From Artemisia argyi (lineage: Eukaryota; Streptophyta; Magnoliopsida; Asterales; Asteraceae), in contig CM060698.1 of NCBI GenBank assembly GCA_030686995.1, positions 138,823,606 to 138,887,605 of the forward strand: DNA of 64,000 bases, written 5' to 3'. The notes beneath the pieces were generated by a model. It was given only the letters and a program-made list of their open reading frames with translations. It had not been told where the DNA came from and made no database searches. Below, in pieces: positions 18,857-29,592 of the stretch. Within the stretch, counting starts at the first letter, position 1. Each line of letters opens with the position of its first letter. Made by a program: the position numbers and the translations under genes.

Positions 18857-21388
18857 ATGGAAGGTGGTAACATCTTTGAACACGTCATCCCACCACAACA
18901 AAACCCACCACTAGAACCCCTTAGGCCCCGAACCTTAGGAGAGTATTCCCGACCTAGCCACCAAGGCTACCGAAACACCATTGAGCTCACCGGAGCCAAT
19001 GTGACCCCCTTGCGATCCGACACCATCCGGTTGGTGCAAAGCGGATGTGCATTCCATGGACTTCGTTCCGAAGATCCAAACCAACATCTTAAGGACTTTC
19101 TCAAAATTGTAGATTCCATAGACCTAGGTGTTGAAACTAGAGAGACTACCCGTTTACGCCTATTCCAATTCTCTCTACGGGATCAAGCTAGTCAATGGCT
19201 TGAGCGTTTACCCGCGGGATCCATCACCACATGGGATGATCTCACCACTCGTTTCCTTGCTCAATTTTTCCCACCAGGGAGAACTACTAAGCTTAGGAAT
19301 GACATTTTGATGTTCCAACAACGTCAAAATGAATCTCTTTATGAAGCATGGACTCGTTTCAAGGACTTACTCCAAAAAGTCCCTCATCATGGCATAGATC
19401 TTTGGCTACAAGTCCAAATCTTCTATGACCATATCGACATCTCCACGAGGCGAACCATTGACCAATCGGCCGGTGGTAAGCTACGTGATCTTAGTGCGGA
19501 ACAATCATGGGAACTCATAGAAGATCTTGCTCTCTATGACAACGAAAGTTGGAATGATCCCCGTGATTTGAACAAAACGGTCAAGGCAATATCTTTGCCT
19601 TCGAACAACTCTAGCACTCCCGACCGTAGGATCATGGAACTTGAGGACCAAGTCAAGTTTCTCATGAAATCTTACGATGCTCCCAAGCCTTCAAGCCAAG
19701 TGAACAAAATCACTTCTTCATGCGAATTATGTAGTGGTCCCCATGACACTCGTGATTGTGTGGAACTCCCCGGAACAGCTTTTGCGGACTACGCATCCAC
19801 GCGTACCGACGAAGCGGGAGATAAGTGGTACACTTTCAAGCCCGAGCCAAACACATACGGGGATTCATACAACCCCTCTTGGAAAAATCACCCAAACCTT
19901 AGGTGGAAACAAAATCAACCCAATTCTTCCAATCCGCCTAACCGTTACCAACCAAACGGTCCACCATCCAACCGTACTTTCAACAACAATCCTTCTAACA
20001 ACTATGGTAGTACCAACAATCTTGAAGGATTGATGTCAAAGTTCATGGCATCTCAAGAAGCCCGCATAGCTAAGTTTGAAGCCGATTTTAAACAAACTCA
20101 AACCGAGATGACCAATAGAATTGATGCATTGTTGAAAGTTCTCAATGACCGAGAAATGGGAGCACTCCCGAGCGACACGGTCAAGAATCCGAAACTAACC
20201 GTTAATTCCATATCCTCAGTTTCGTCACCCACTTCGTGTCCACAATACTACTCGGTTAAATCAACGAGCACGTGTTTCAAACAAAACCACATTCTTCAAA
20301 AGGACCAATCAAATAAAACACCCGATATAGAACCGGTCAAAAATATAGTTGAAACACCTCTTACGCAAGACCTTGACGATGAATTCAAAGAACTCCACCT
20401 TGAACGTCCCGTCATTGATGTCTTAGCGCGTGCTCCTTACTATAGTGCCCTCCTAGAAAAATATGAGAAGTGTAAGCTAGGTAAAAATGGGACCGCCTTC
20501 GTTCAAAACAAGTTGCCTAAAAAGCTCGATGATCCGGGTATATTTGTTTTGCCTTGTAAGATAGGAAGATCCAAAGCTTTCGACACACTAGCCGATTTAG
20601 GGTCAAGCCTCAACTTGATTCCCTTATCCTTATTCACCACTCTTAAGCTAGGAAAGTTAGAGGAAACGGAGGTATTGATAGGGTTAGCGGATGGGAGTAT
20701 AGCCCACCCGGTTGGGATGATTAAGGATGTAGTTGTTCACGTAGGAAAGTTAACTATATTAGCGGATTTTCACGTCCTAGACATGGTTAGTGACACTACA
20801 TGCCCATTATTGGTAGGAAGAGGATTTTTAGCAACCGCTAGTGCCATGATAGATTGCAAGGAATCTAAGATAGCGGTAGGTGAAGGCGATACTTGGTCGG
20901 TGTATGATGTTAAGAAGCATAGTTATGATTGTGATGATGAACCGACACCGCATTGGGTAGAAATGAATAGGAGACCGTCTAGATATGGACCTTGGATAGA
21001 AAGGAACTTCATAGGACCTCAATGCCCATTCTATCTAGAAAAGGATTTCGTTGAGAAGACACATTCGGTAGAACAACTCATAGCTAGGGATGAGGAGCTA
21101 GATCCCTTTGAGGACCCCTTAGTTTTTAGAAAGATGATTGAGTTCTTGAGCGTAATGCCTATTAATATAGAGTTGAATAAATGGAAAAGAGATGGAGATA
21201 AGTATAAATGGAGGTGGGACAAGCCACCTAAAGAAGGAGACGGATCATGGCACATGAGAATGACTTTGTATGATCCGGATGGAGAAATGTTCGAAAGGTC
21301 GTACCATACTAAGGAAACCGATAGAAAGTTGAAACCTAAGTTCGATCCCAAAGATGTCCTCAATGAGGAACTCACCCGAATCACGTAG
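18857..21388 (+). CDS. Gag-protease polyprotein with unrecognised C-terminal tail, RT-less Athila-like family, copy 1
   Basis: One uninterrupted ORF of 843 codons from the ATG at 18857 (first ATG after the primer site). The gag domain spans about residues 50-240 (QASQWLERLPAGSITTWDDL, FKDLLQKVPHHGIDLW). A CxxCxxxHxxxxC knuckle (CELCSGPHDTRDC) lies near residue 290, followed by an Asn/Pro-rich linker. A retropepsin-like domain at about 555-680 has LADLGSSLNLIP as its active-site region (D-L-G, as often seen in Athila relatives) and LLVGRGFL as the second motif. About 165 residues follow that I do not recognise, with GPQCPFYLEKDF, DPFEDPLVFRKMIEFL, KWRWDKPPKEGDGSWHMRM and YDPDGE. No RT follows; the stop is a real end. 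The product would form particles, with RT and integrase needed in trans. Confidence 0.93.
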   Translation: MEGGNIFEHVIPPQQNPPLEPLRPRTLGEYSRPSHQGYRNTIELTGANVTPLRSDTIRLVQSGCAFHGLRSEDPNQHLKDFLKIVDSIDLGVETRETTRLRLFQFSLRDQASQWLERLPAGSITTWDDLTTRFLAQFFPPGRTTKLRNDILMFQQRQNESLYEAWTRFKDLLQKVPHHGIDLWLQVQIFYDHIDISTRRTIDQSAGGKLRDLSAEQSWELIEDLALYDNESWNDPRDLNKTVKAISLPSNNSSTPDRRIMELEDQVKFLMKSYDAPKPSSQVNKITSSCELCSGPHDTRDCVELPGTAFADYASTRTDEAGDKWYTFKPEPNTYGDSYNPSWKNHPNLRWKQNQPNSSNPPNRYQPNGPPSNRTFNNNPSNNYGSTNNLEGLMSKFMASQEARIAKFEADFKQTQTEMTNRIDALLKVLNDREMGALPSDTVKNPKLTVNSISSVSSPTSCPQYYSVKSTSTCFKQNHILQKDQSNKTPDIEPVKNIVETPLTQDLDDEFKELHLERPVIDVLARAPYYSALLEKYEKCKLGKNGTAFVQNKLPKKLDDPGIFVLPCKIGRSKAFDTLADLGSSLNLIPLSLFTTLKLGKLEETEVLIGLADGSIAHPVGMIKDVVVHVGKLTILADFHVLDMVSDTTCPLLVGRGFLATASAMIDCKESKIAVGEGDTWSVYDVKKHSYDCDDEPTPHWVEMNRRPSRYGPWIERNFIGPQCPFYLEKDFVEKTHSVEQLIARDEELDPFEDPLVFRKMIEFLSVMPINIELNKWKRDGDKYKWRWDKPPKEGDGSWHMRMTLYDPDGEMFERSYHTKETDRKLKPKFDPKDVLNEELTRIT

Positions 21389-23289
21389 TAACCCATGACT
21401 TTGAGTCTAGCTACAAGACTCGTAAATAAAGAAAAGCGCTTCTTGGGAGGCAACCCATGTTTTGTGTGATTTTATTTGTTTGTTTGTTATTTGCTTCCGT
21501 ATGCATGTTTTATTTTTATTGTTGGTTGATCATGTTTCTCAATTAAAATGTGGAAATACTTTACTATGTTGTTTGGCCTAGTCTTAACTCCAACCTAAAA
21601 GTATTTTTGCAAAAGATAAGTGTAAGGGGAAACCCCAAATATGTTTTCAAGAAACAACCCGATCATGATTCTCCACAATATTAAATGAACATGTATATTC
21701 GTATTTGTTAGAGTCAAATGCTTGTATTGAGTCATAATGAAGTTTTGTAGGATTTTCCAGGAAGTAGACCAAGTTTTTCCAGAAATTTTCCGGAAACTTA
21801 ACATAAGAATTTATGCAGGTCCATTCTGACGGCGTCAGAGTATTACTCTTGACGGTGTCAGGAGTTAAAACCTGGAAATTTTACCGGTTTTGTTTTTCTA
21901 ACGGAGTCTTATGGTTTTTGTGAATTATTAAGTTTTATAATCTCCAGGAAATCTGCAAACTTCATTCCACAAGCATTATATCTTACTTTGTTTTCTAGGA
22001 TTTAGTAACTTATATAGGATGCCGCCGATTTTACGCGAGGTTGTCTTGTCTATTTTCTCAGGACTTACAGGTTATGTACGACAAGGAGATGATTTATATT
22101 CTGGAAGGGAAGCTTTGATTGTTCATTTTCTTGGAAGAAGATTTAACCTGGCCAACCTATAATCCATATCGAGCGAATCAGGGGAGTATTTGATTTCATT
22201 CTCTTTACTTTTTCACTTTTACATTCTTTACTTGAACATTGGGGACAATGTTCATCTTAAGTGTAAGGGGAGGGTAAAAAGATGATACCTTACATATGCA
22301 CTTTCGCTTGAGTTTGTTTTGTTTGATAGTAGATGTGTAATAAAACTATGAGAAATACTTGTTAGTGTAATTTTAGCGCCAAATTTAAAATTTTTTACAA
22401 CATTTAGGAGTGAAACTTTAGCCATAGCAAGCGTCTCATGGATAGGAGATTGTATGACTAGCACATAACCGTATATTCAGAAAAATTTTCCACCCAAATA
22501 TGTGAGGTTCGCCTTTAGATTTGATAGGAAAAGCATTCATTATTAGTGCTTATGAGTGTACCGGTAGCATTTAGATTCTAGAACTTGCGTTAGTGATGCA
22601 TCCCGAGACCGCTAGTGAGACTACATTCGTGTGGTAGGATTTACTACATGATAAGAGGCATTAGGATCACCCTTGTGTTAAACCCGTATCATAATTACTT
22701 GACCATTTAAGTCATACTACTTGACTAGTTAAGTCAACTAATTTTTTTTCCCACACCCTTAGCGTTGTACTCATTTTTAGTACACGATACCCCTAGTACA
22801 CCCCTCCGAGCCTATCTTTTCGTTTCTAACTTTAAGCATTTTACTTAAAGGAAGAATTTGTTACACCCCACTTAAATGTACACCCAAATCGCCTTAGCCT
22901 TCCGTGTATGCGCTCATTTTTAGTGCATTATTGTTATTTGTTAAACCCTAAGTTAACTTTCTAATTGATTACATGGTTGCTAAGTCGAGTCATATCTTTG
23001 TACATATTGTTTTGGGACGATTGGGACTCATGGGTAAGTACTTATTTTATGGAGTAATGGGGAAGAACATCATTTATTACCCCCATATGTACGTTAATCT
23101 TAAAAGTGCTCCAAGTGTTTTGATTTTCTTAATTCGAGTCATTAGAATAGTTAGATGTAAAGTATGTAAAGATTCAAGTGTAAGGGGAACGTCCATTCCC
23201 TATGATGTATTATTTTGGATGGTAGGGTAAGAGTGTATGCAAGAAAAAGAAAAAAAAAATATAAAAAAAAAAAAAAAAAAGAGAAAAAG

Positions 23290-23329
<40 letters not shown>

Positions 23330-23880
23330 CGTACGGACTACCATCCCTTTTTATTCTATGTTCATTTTATGTTTTAGTTATTTTTCATTTGTTAGCTTAA
23401 GTCGAGTCTAGTCTTGGCTTAGCAACGCCATATTGTACATGTAATTAACCAAGATTGTTAACTCGCCACCAGTAAAACTTCCTTTATCCAACAAAACCGT
23501 GTAATTCATATCCCTATACCTAACGTTACAACCCTTTTAAAAGACCTCTTTGATAGTTTATCCTAGGTGCTTACGCCGTGTGGTGGAGGTTTGATCCTTT
23601 CCCAAGCTTATGGTAATCTATTTTGCTATGACAGGTAGTGAGAGATATCTTCCATTTCCATAATGTTATATTACTTTATTACACCCGAGAGATGTGAGTA
23701 TCTAAACACTATTTGTGAGGTGCTAGTGTATGACCTCCGTGCTTGTCTATTGGTCTTTAGTGGAACGATTATTTGTTGTAATTACTTTTATAATAGTGTT
23801 AAATGACCCCTAACTTGTCTTTTGAGTAGAATAAAAGCTCATTTGCTTGAGGACAAGCAAATCTCAAGTGTAAGGGTATA
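21389..23880 (+). other. 3' non-coding region of RT-less element copy 1
   Basis: About 2.5 kb without a credible ORF. It begins with TTGGGAGGCAACCCATG (21443-21459), which can form a TGGG/CCCA hairpin. It carries one TGACGGCGTCA near 21827. Purine-rich AAGTGTAAGGGG motifs occur at 21619, 22260 and 23175 (approximate starts), and a related AAGTGTAAGGG near 23866 ends against the 3' LTR and is the likely polypurine tract. An A-rich stretch lies at 23240-23322. The region is conserved in copy 2. Confidence 0.7.
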
Positions 23881-25291
23881 TGATAAGGCGAAAAATGATC
23901 CGTTTTTAGGGGGTCATTTAAGCCCGAATCCGAATTTATTTGATCAAATATTGCCCTAAATCGTTCCTTTTGTGATTTTAGGTACTTGGAGAGTGAATTC
24001 TGGAAAAGAAGCTATTTTGGACGTTTTTGGAGCATAAAAGTGATGAAAACGGCAAAGTCTCTATTTTCCATGCTGAGAACAGTGCATGACGGCGTCAAGA
24101 CTAAACTCCTGACGGCGTCAAACCACAAGAATAAAAATCCGTAGTTCATGAAGGCGTCAAAAGTTTGCATGACGGCGTCAAAGTACCAAGAATAAAATAC
24201 CGTGGTTGATGACGGCGTCACACAGGCCGTCAGATGTAGATCAAGGCCGTCCGAGGAAGTATTTGGCGGCGAGATGACGGCGTCACACCATTGCTCTTGA
24301 CGCCGTCACCTCGGTTTTCCTATATATAGTTTTCTAGTTTTTTCATTAAAAAGGGAAAAGTTTTGGTGAAACCCTAAAGACGAATTTGGTGGAACTTTTA
24401 CAGGTTTTTCAAGGGTTCCAAACCCTTGATACCTTGCATTGTAATTGAGATAAGTGTTCTTCTAATTCAATCAATATGTCTATGTGTTGGTTGTCTATAT
24501 CTTGTTCTTGTCTCAATTCCATTATGCTAGGCTAGATCTCTTTTGTGTTTGCTTAGATCTAATGAAACCTAGGTATTGATTATGTGTTGATTACTTGTTT
24601 ATTCTTGTCTTGGATGAATGATTTTATATGTTAGGCTTAAGAAAACTGGCAGATCTTCAAATGGTAACATGCTTGAACGTCTTAAGAAACATGAACCGAG
24701 GCGTACTAGGTCTTTATTGGTTGTATTTAATGCATGAGCCACTGTTTACAATCCCTATAGTTGTGCTGGGTCATGGTGTAGGAGGAGATAAGAGCTCATA
24801 GAATTGGGGAGTTATGTATGCCACCCCATGAATGGTATTAAGGAATACAATCCGTCATCCATGCAATTATAACAAGTAATTAACGTGTAAAAGATATCTA
24901 GGGAGTAGTGAAGTCTAAGTAAACACAATTTTCTCCAATAACTGCTCACAACCTTAGTTTAAATTAGTTTAATTTCATTTTTAGTATTTTATTTTGATTA
25001 TATCTTAGTTTTGGGTTAGTTGAATAGCAACTAATTCCGCCCACTCTTTCAAAACCCGAGATTTTATTTGCTTTCTAAAAAAATATAAAAATACAAAAAT
25101 AATCATCCCTCACCTTTAGAACTAGTAATTAGATTTTCTAATCCTAGCGACACTATTCCTAAGCTGAACGATCAATCCCCCGGTACTTGTCACTATACTA
25201 TACTACAACGATCAGGTACACTGCCTGGTGGGGGTTGTAAGCTTCTCGAGATCCCTCGAGAGGTAAAGCAAGGTGCGATTCCCACGCATCA
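23881..25291 (+). repeat. 3' LTR of RT-less element copy 1
   Basis: 1411 bp, begins TGATAAGG (TGATGAGG in the 5' LTR) and ends ATCA before TSD AATCT. The TGACGGCGTCA array and TATA box are retained. Confidence 0.93.
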
Positions 25292-26473
25292 AATCTCTTT
25301 TCATAACTTCTTTAGTATTATTAGATCTAATAAATTTTAGCTTATATTCACTTAATCTCTTTTTATTTTAAAAGCTTTTTCTTAGATAAATCAAATTAGC
25401 TTAATACTTTTTATCTCCTTAGTTTATCTCTTATTTTTTCTAATCAATCTAGCTTTTTAGCTTTGGTTGATTCATAACTAGTATAGATCTATTAGCTTTC
25501 TAGCTTTTTAGTTCTATTACTAGTTTTGCTAGATTAGATTAGCTTATCTATAGCTATTTTAATCTAGATCTAGTTTATTCAAGAGCTTAATTGTACTAAT
25601 GTTGCATAAAGTTGTGTTTTTTCTTAGCTTCTTATCATTTTCAACATCTAAGGCCAGAGCTTAAGGGTTTTATAAGCTTACTTATTAATAAAGCTTATAG
25701 CTTTTCTAGTTTTTATAAAGCTAATTAGTGATTAAAGTCAAAAACTTTATTTACTGCTTGGTGATATTAAAACTATAAAGAAATAAACTTTATAATTTGA
25801 CAAGTTTATAAAATCGGGTGGTTTATAATTCTCGTCGCGTTAGATCGGGTTCTACTTTCTATTCATTTTCACTTTTATATAATTAGTTTATTAATCATGT
25901 TTGTTGGATTATTTGATTTTATTAGTTTGATTGATATGAGTAGCAAGTAGCTTTTTATGTTCGTTAAGTGATAAGGATTTGTGATTTAAGTGTGGATTAA
26001 TAAAAAGGGATTGTGGTTAATAATTAGTGAGATTATTTAGATTTGTAGTTTTATTATTTGAAGGACAAAAGCCGGAGAATAATTAAATTACACATTTAGT
26101 AATTATTTTCTTTTTAAAGGATTATTTTCAAAATAAACCAACGTTGTGAGAAAATAGTCTTGTCTAAGGAATATAATTCGTCCTCAAACCTTAGTCCACA
26201 CTTAATGAACTTTTCACGTCACTTAGTAAACATATTTCACACTTATCTTTTTTAGATCATTTTATATGCTTGATTGTTGCCTTTTAGTTTATGTTTGGTA
26301 CTCGTAGTTTTAATATCACAATATCTCTTTTATTATCTCACTATTCATCACACATTTCACGAATAGATATTCTAAGATTCCATTCTACCTTCGCTGGGAC
26401 ACGACCCGGGAAATACTTTCACCGGTATTTCTTCGGAAACACAAACCTATACTAAAACGACTAAATCAGCCTA

Positions 26474-26766
26474 CCTTAATGACGACACAAAGAAGAAAAG
26501 AGCACAAGGTAATATCCCTAATCGATTATTGATTAGTATTGAAAGAATAACGTGACTCGACCCCTCCCCCCTCACCTCCTTCTATAGAGATGAGGGGGGA
26601 GGACCAACCGACTTGTACAAGGACTCCTAGTCGGCTATTACAATGACACGGGTTGGGCTTGGGACACAAGCCAACCAACCCGACTCCTACTTGACTAATA
26701 ATAACAAGCTGACACTTAACACCCTAGACGTAACCGTAAGCTAATATAGAGACTAATCTTATAACA
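26474..26766 (-). repeat. Copia 3' LTR, inner fragment
   Basis: Continuation of 14783-14861 after the nested insertions; ends ATAACA. The TATA box is changed (TCTATAGAAG here against CTATAAAAGG in the other LTR). In element orientation the purine-rich tract AAGGTGGAAAT lies immediately upstream (26767-26777). Confidence 0.9.
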
Positions 26767-26787
26767 ATTTCCACCTTAGGCTTTATA

Positions 26788-29571
26788 TTAGCCTACACCG
26801 ACACTCAGCAACTCCAAGCAGTGTTGTAACTTCCGTCCAGGTACCACCTTCGTCAAGGCATCCGCAGCATTGTGTTCAGTACCCACCTTCAGAACTTCAA
26901 CCGTCTTTGCTTCCAAGACCTCTCTGATAAAGTGATAACACACATTGATGTACTTAGTCCTTTCATGAAAAGCATGATTCCGCGATAAGTGAATCGCGCC
27001 CTGATTATCACAATTAACTGCGACAGTGTTAAGCTCCACGCCCAACTCTTCCAAGAGTCCCCTTAGCCAAATAGCTTCCTTCACAGCCTCCGTAAGGGCC
27101 ATATACTCCGCCTCTGTAGTTGAAAGAGCCACCACGTGTTGTAGCGTTGCCTTCCAGCTTACAACACATCCCTGTACTAAAAATGCGTAACCTGTGATTG
27201 ACCTACCTTTATCCGGATCCTTAGCGTAGTCTGAATCAACAAAACCTGTTACGTCCACATGGTTGCTACAATCTGTCCCATACACCAAACCCACGTTTGC
27301 AGTACCCCGCAAATATTTCAAAATCCACTTCACTGCTTCCCAATGCTTTTTACCTGGATTCGCCAAATATCTGCTAACTACACTTACCGCATACGCTATG
27401 TCTGGCCTTGTGCATACCATCAAGTACATTAAGCTCCCAACCGCATTTGCATATGGCACCCTACTCATCCTTTCAACATCACAATCCTTAACCAGACAAT
27501 CCTTCAACGACAGCTTGAAGTGCCCACCCAATGGCATCTTAACCAATTTCCCATTGTCTATTCTATAATTTTTTAAAATCTTAGAAACGTACCCGGATTG
27601 TGACACCCTCAGAATCTTGCGACTCCGATCCCTGATGATCTCCATACCAAGAATCTTCTTTGCTTCCCCGAGCTCTTTCATGTCAAACTCCTTTTTAAGC
27701 AAAGACTTGATATACCCAATCTCAGCCTTGCTTTTACAAGCAATCAGCATATTGTCTAGATATAACAGTAGATAGATATACTCACCTTGTGCATAACTCC
27801 TGTAATATACGCAGTTGTCGTAACTGCTACGCTTGAACCCGTTGCTCAGCATGTACTCATCAAACCTCTTATACCATTCCCTAGGTGACTGCTTCAAACC
27901 ATAAAGGGATTTCTTTAACAAACATACCTTGTTACCTTGTTCATATCCCAGTGGTTGCCTCATGTAGATCACTTCTTCAAGATTCCCATGTAAAAATGCC
28001 GTCTTTACATCAAGCTGCTCCAGCTCATAATCTCTACACGCAGTTAATGCAAGTATAACCCGAATAGATGTGTGTCGAACTACCGGCAAAAATACTTCAT
28101 TATAGTCAATACCTGCCCTTTGTGTAAATCCGCGAGCCACCAACCTCGCCTTGTACCTAGGCTTTTGAACACCTTCAATCCCTTCCTTTATCATGAACAG
28201 CCATTTGCAGCTCACCAGCTTTTGCCCAGCTGGATGATCCACTAACTCATAGGTCTCATTCTTATTCAGAGAATCCATCTCTTCATCCATAACAGCTTTC
28301 CACTTAGATCTATCTTTACAAGCAACTGCCTCCTGGTATGTCAATGATTCTTGAGTATCTTCTTCCTCTGCTGCAGCAAACGCGTAAGCAGCCATATTAC
28401 TTTCATCTCGAAACCTCAAAGGTTTGGTTCTTGTCCTTGGCTCTCTATCCCGAACCAACTGATAATCTGTGAGATCTGGTGTTTGATCATGATCCTGATC
28501 CCCTGCATATTCATCATCGCCATCTTCCTGACCATCAATCAGATCTTCCTCAAGCGAATGATTATTTAACCTCTGCAGTTCCACCTCAACCTGTAATTCC
28601 TCAACAGACTTATCAGTACCTGCACCAGAATCCTTTAACGTGTCTTTGTACATGACATTTTCATTGAAGACCACGTTACTGCTAGTGATTATTTTAGGTG
28701 ATTCATTATCAAGCCTATATAGCCTATACCCCTTCACACCTTCAGGATACCCCAAAAGAACGCATTTTACAGCTCTCGGCTTGAGCTTACCTTGTTTAAC
28801 GTGTGAATATGCGACACAACCGAAAATCCTCAACATCCCATAATCACTTGGATGTCCTGACCACATCTCCATAGGTGTCTTTTTCTCAATCGCTGTCGAT
28901 GGTGACCTATTTATAAGATATGCGGCCGTACATGTCGCTTCCGCCCATAAAGTCTTGGGCAATCCAGACTGAATTAATAAACAGCGTACCTTATCCATGA
29001 GAGTTATATTCATCCGTTCTGCTAATCCATTTTGTTGCGGCGTCCCAGCAACTGTCAAATGTCTAGCAATCCCACTCTCAGTGCATAGCTGCTCAAACTC
29101 TCGGTTACAGAACTCAAGACCATTATCTGTCCTCAGCTTCTTAACCGTCCTCCCAGTCTGATTCTCTACTAATTGCTTCCACTCTTTGAACTTTCCAAAT
29201 GCTTCGTGTTTAAACCTGAGAATATAAACCCATACCCTCCTGGAATAATCGTCAACGATAGATAAGAAATACCTCTTACCTCCCAATGATTCCACCTGAG
29301 ACGGACCCCATAAGTCTGAATGAACATAGTCTATCACTCCCTGAGTAGTGTGCCTTCCTACACCAAAACAGACTCGATGTGACTTTCCCAGAACACAATT
29401 CTCACAAAAATCGAGCTTACCTAGACTCTTCTTGCCAAACAGCTCCTGCTTTTCTAGCACCTGAAGTCCCACCTCACTGATATGTCCCAGTCTTTTGTAC
29501 CAAACCTGCGCAAGACTGTCTTTTTCTTCAGCACTAGCATTAAGCTCACCCGCCACTGCATGGCCATCCAA
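26788..29571 (-). CDS. Copia pol: integrase, reverse transcriptase, RNase H (catalytically damaged)
   Basis: An open frame of 927 codons. The integrase zinc region reads WYKRLGH...CENC, with Tyr where the first zinc His is expected. The integrase core has HSDLWGP, RTDNGLEF and PQQNGLAERMN, so the DDE triad is present. RT begins near residue 430 (WKAVMDEEMDSLNKNETYEL, FLHGNLEEVIYM, LYGLKQSPREWYKRFD). Its active-site box is YLDN instead of YVDD, which removes one catalytic Asp. RNase H follows (GFVDSDYAKDPD, STTEAEYMAL, NCDNQGAIHLSRN, TKYI) and ends with the usual KVGTEHNAADALTK. Family features place it near the Tork/Tnt1 group. The frame is open although the upstream gag-protease part is broken, and the enzyme is unlikely to work. 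Confidence 0.93.
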   Translation of the reverse strand: MDGHAVAGELNASAEEKDSLAQVWYKRLGHISEVGLQVLEKQELFGKKSLGKLDFCENCVLGKSHRVCFGVGRHTTQGVIDYVHSDLWGPSQVESLGGKRYFLSIVDDYSRRVWVYILRFKHEAFGKFKEWKQLVENQTGRTVKKLRTDNGLEFCNREFEQLCTESGIARHLTVAGTPQQNGLAERMNITLMDKVRCLLIQSGLPKTLWAEATCTAAYLINRSPSTAIEKKTPMEMWSGHPSDYGMLRIFGCVAYSHVKQGKLKPRAVKCVLLGYPEGVKGYRLYRLDNESPKIITSSNVVFNENVMYKDTLKDSGAGTDKSVEELQVEVELQRLNNHSLEEDLIDGQEDGDDEYAGDQDHDQTPDLTDYQLVRDREPRTRTKPLRFRDESNMAAYAFAAAEEEDTQESLTYQEAVACKDRSKWKAVMDEEMDSLNKNETYELVDHPAGQKLVSCKWLFMIKEGIEGVQKPRYKARLVARGFTQRAGIDYNEVFLPVVRHTSIRVILALTACRDYELEQLDVKTAFLHGNLEEVIYMRQPLGYEQGNKVCLLKKSLYGLKQSPREWYKRFDEYMLSNGFKRSSYDNCVYYRSYAQGEYIYLLLYLDNMLIACKSKAEIGYIKSLLKKEFDMKELGEAKKILGMEIIRDRSRKILRVSQSGYVSKILKNYRIDNGKLVKMPLGGHFKLSLKDCLVKDCDVERMSRVPYANAVGSLMYLMVCTRPDIAYAVSVVSRYLANPGKKHWEAVKWILKYLRGTANVGLVYGTDCSNHVDVTGFVDSDYAKDPDKGRSITGYAFLVQGCVVSWKATLQHVVALSTTEAEYMALTEAVKEAIWLRGLLEELGVELNTVAVNCDNQGAIHLSRNHAFHERTKYINVCYHFIREVLEAKTVEVLKVGTEHNAADALTKVVPGRKLQHCLELLSVGVG

Positions 29572-29592
29572 AGAGTATACGCAATTATCCCT

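Larger units (their letters stand above)
17276..25291 (+). mobile_element. Athila-like RT-less LTR retrotransposon, copy 1
   Basis: Complete element: LTRs 17276-18686 and 23881-25291 (1411 bp each, ends TGAT...ATCA), TSD AATCT (17271-17275, 25292-25296), a tRNA-Asp-like primer site, one 843-codon gag-protease ORF, and a 2.5-kb non-coding 3' region. No reverse transcriptase, RNase H or integrase frame is present on either strand, so it is non-autonomous. I count roughly 14 LTR differences (about 1%), so it is recent. It lies inside the Athila solo LTR. A second copy with the same organisation is at 37454-45439. Confidence 0.93.
15474..26468 (+). mobile_element. Athila-type solo LTR (in two parts) inside the copia 3' LTR
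   Basis: The LTR is 15474-17275 plus 25297-26468, about 2.97 kb without the nested element. It begins TGGTATGTGT and ends CGACTAAATCA. TSD GCCTA is at 14857-14861 and 26469-26473, with the MITE lying between the left TSD and the LTR start. Both ends match the LTRs at 46985-50342 and 58026-61365: the start shares AAAAACCCGAC and GTGCAAGTACGGATATT, and the end shares the ACCCGGGAAATACTTTC block. No internal region or second LTR is present, so it is a solo LTR left by recombination. Short ORFs at 15577-15813 and 16497-16784 are not convincing. Confidence 0.8.

Noticed and set aside
21031..21453. Minus-strand ORF of 140 codons (also at 41212-41634) as an antisense gene of the RT-less family
   Set aside because: It is present in both copies only because it mirrors the conserved sense ORF. 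Start and composition give no support.
23215..23400. Lys-rich 61-codon ORF
   Set aside because: It is a translation of an A-rich stretch in the 3' non-coding region, not conserved as an ORF in copy 2.
14862..26468. A single 11.6-kb insertion with TG...CA ends and TSD GCCTA
   Set aside because: The first 610 bp are a self-complementary MITE, and the LTR similarity to other Athila ends begins only at 15474. Inside lies a complete element with its own TSD. It is a nest, not one element.
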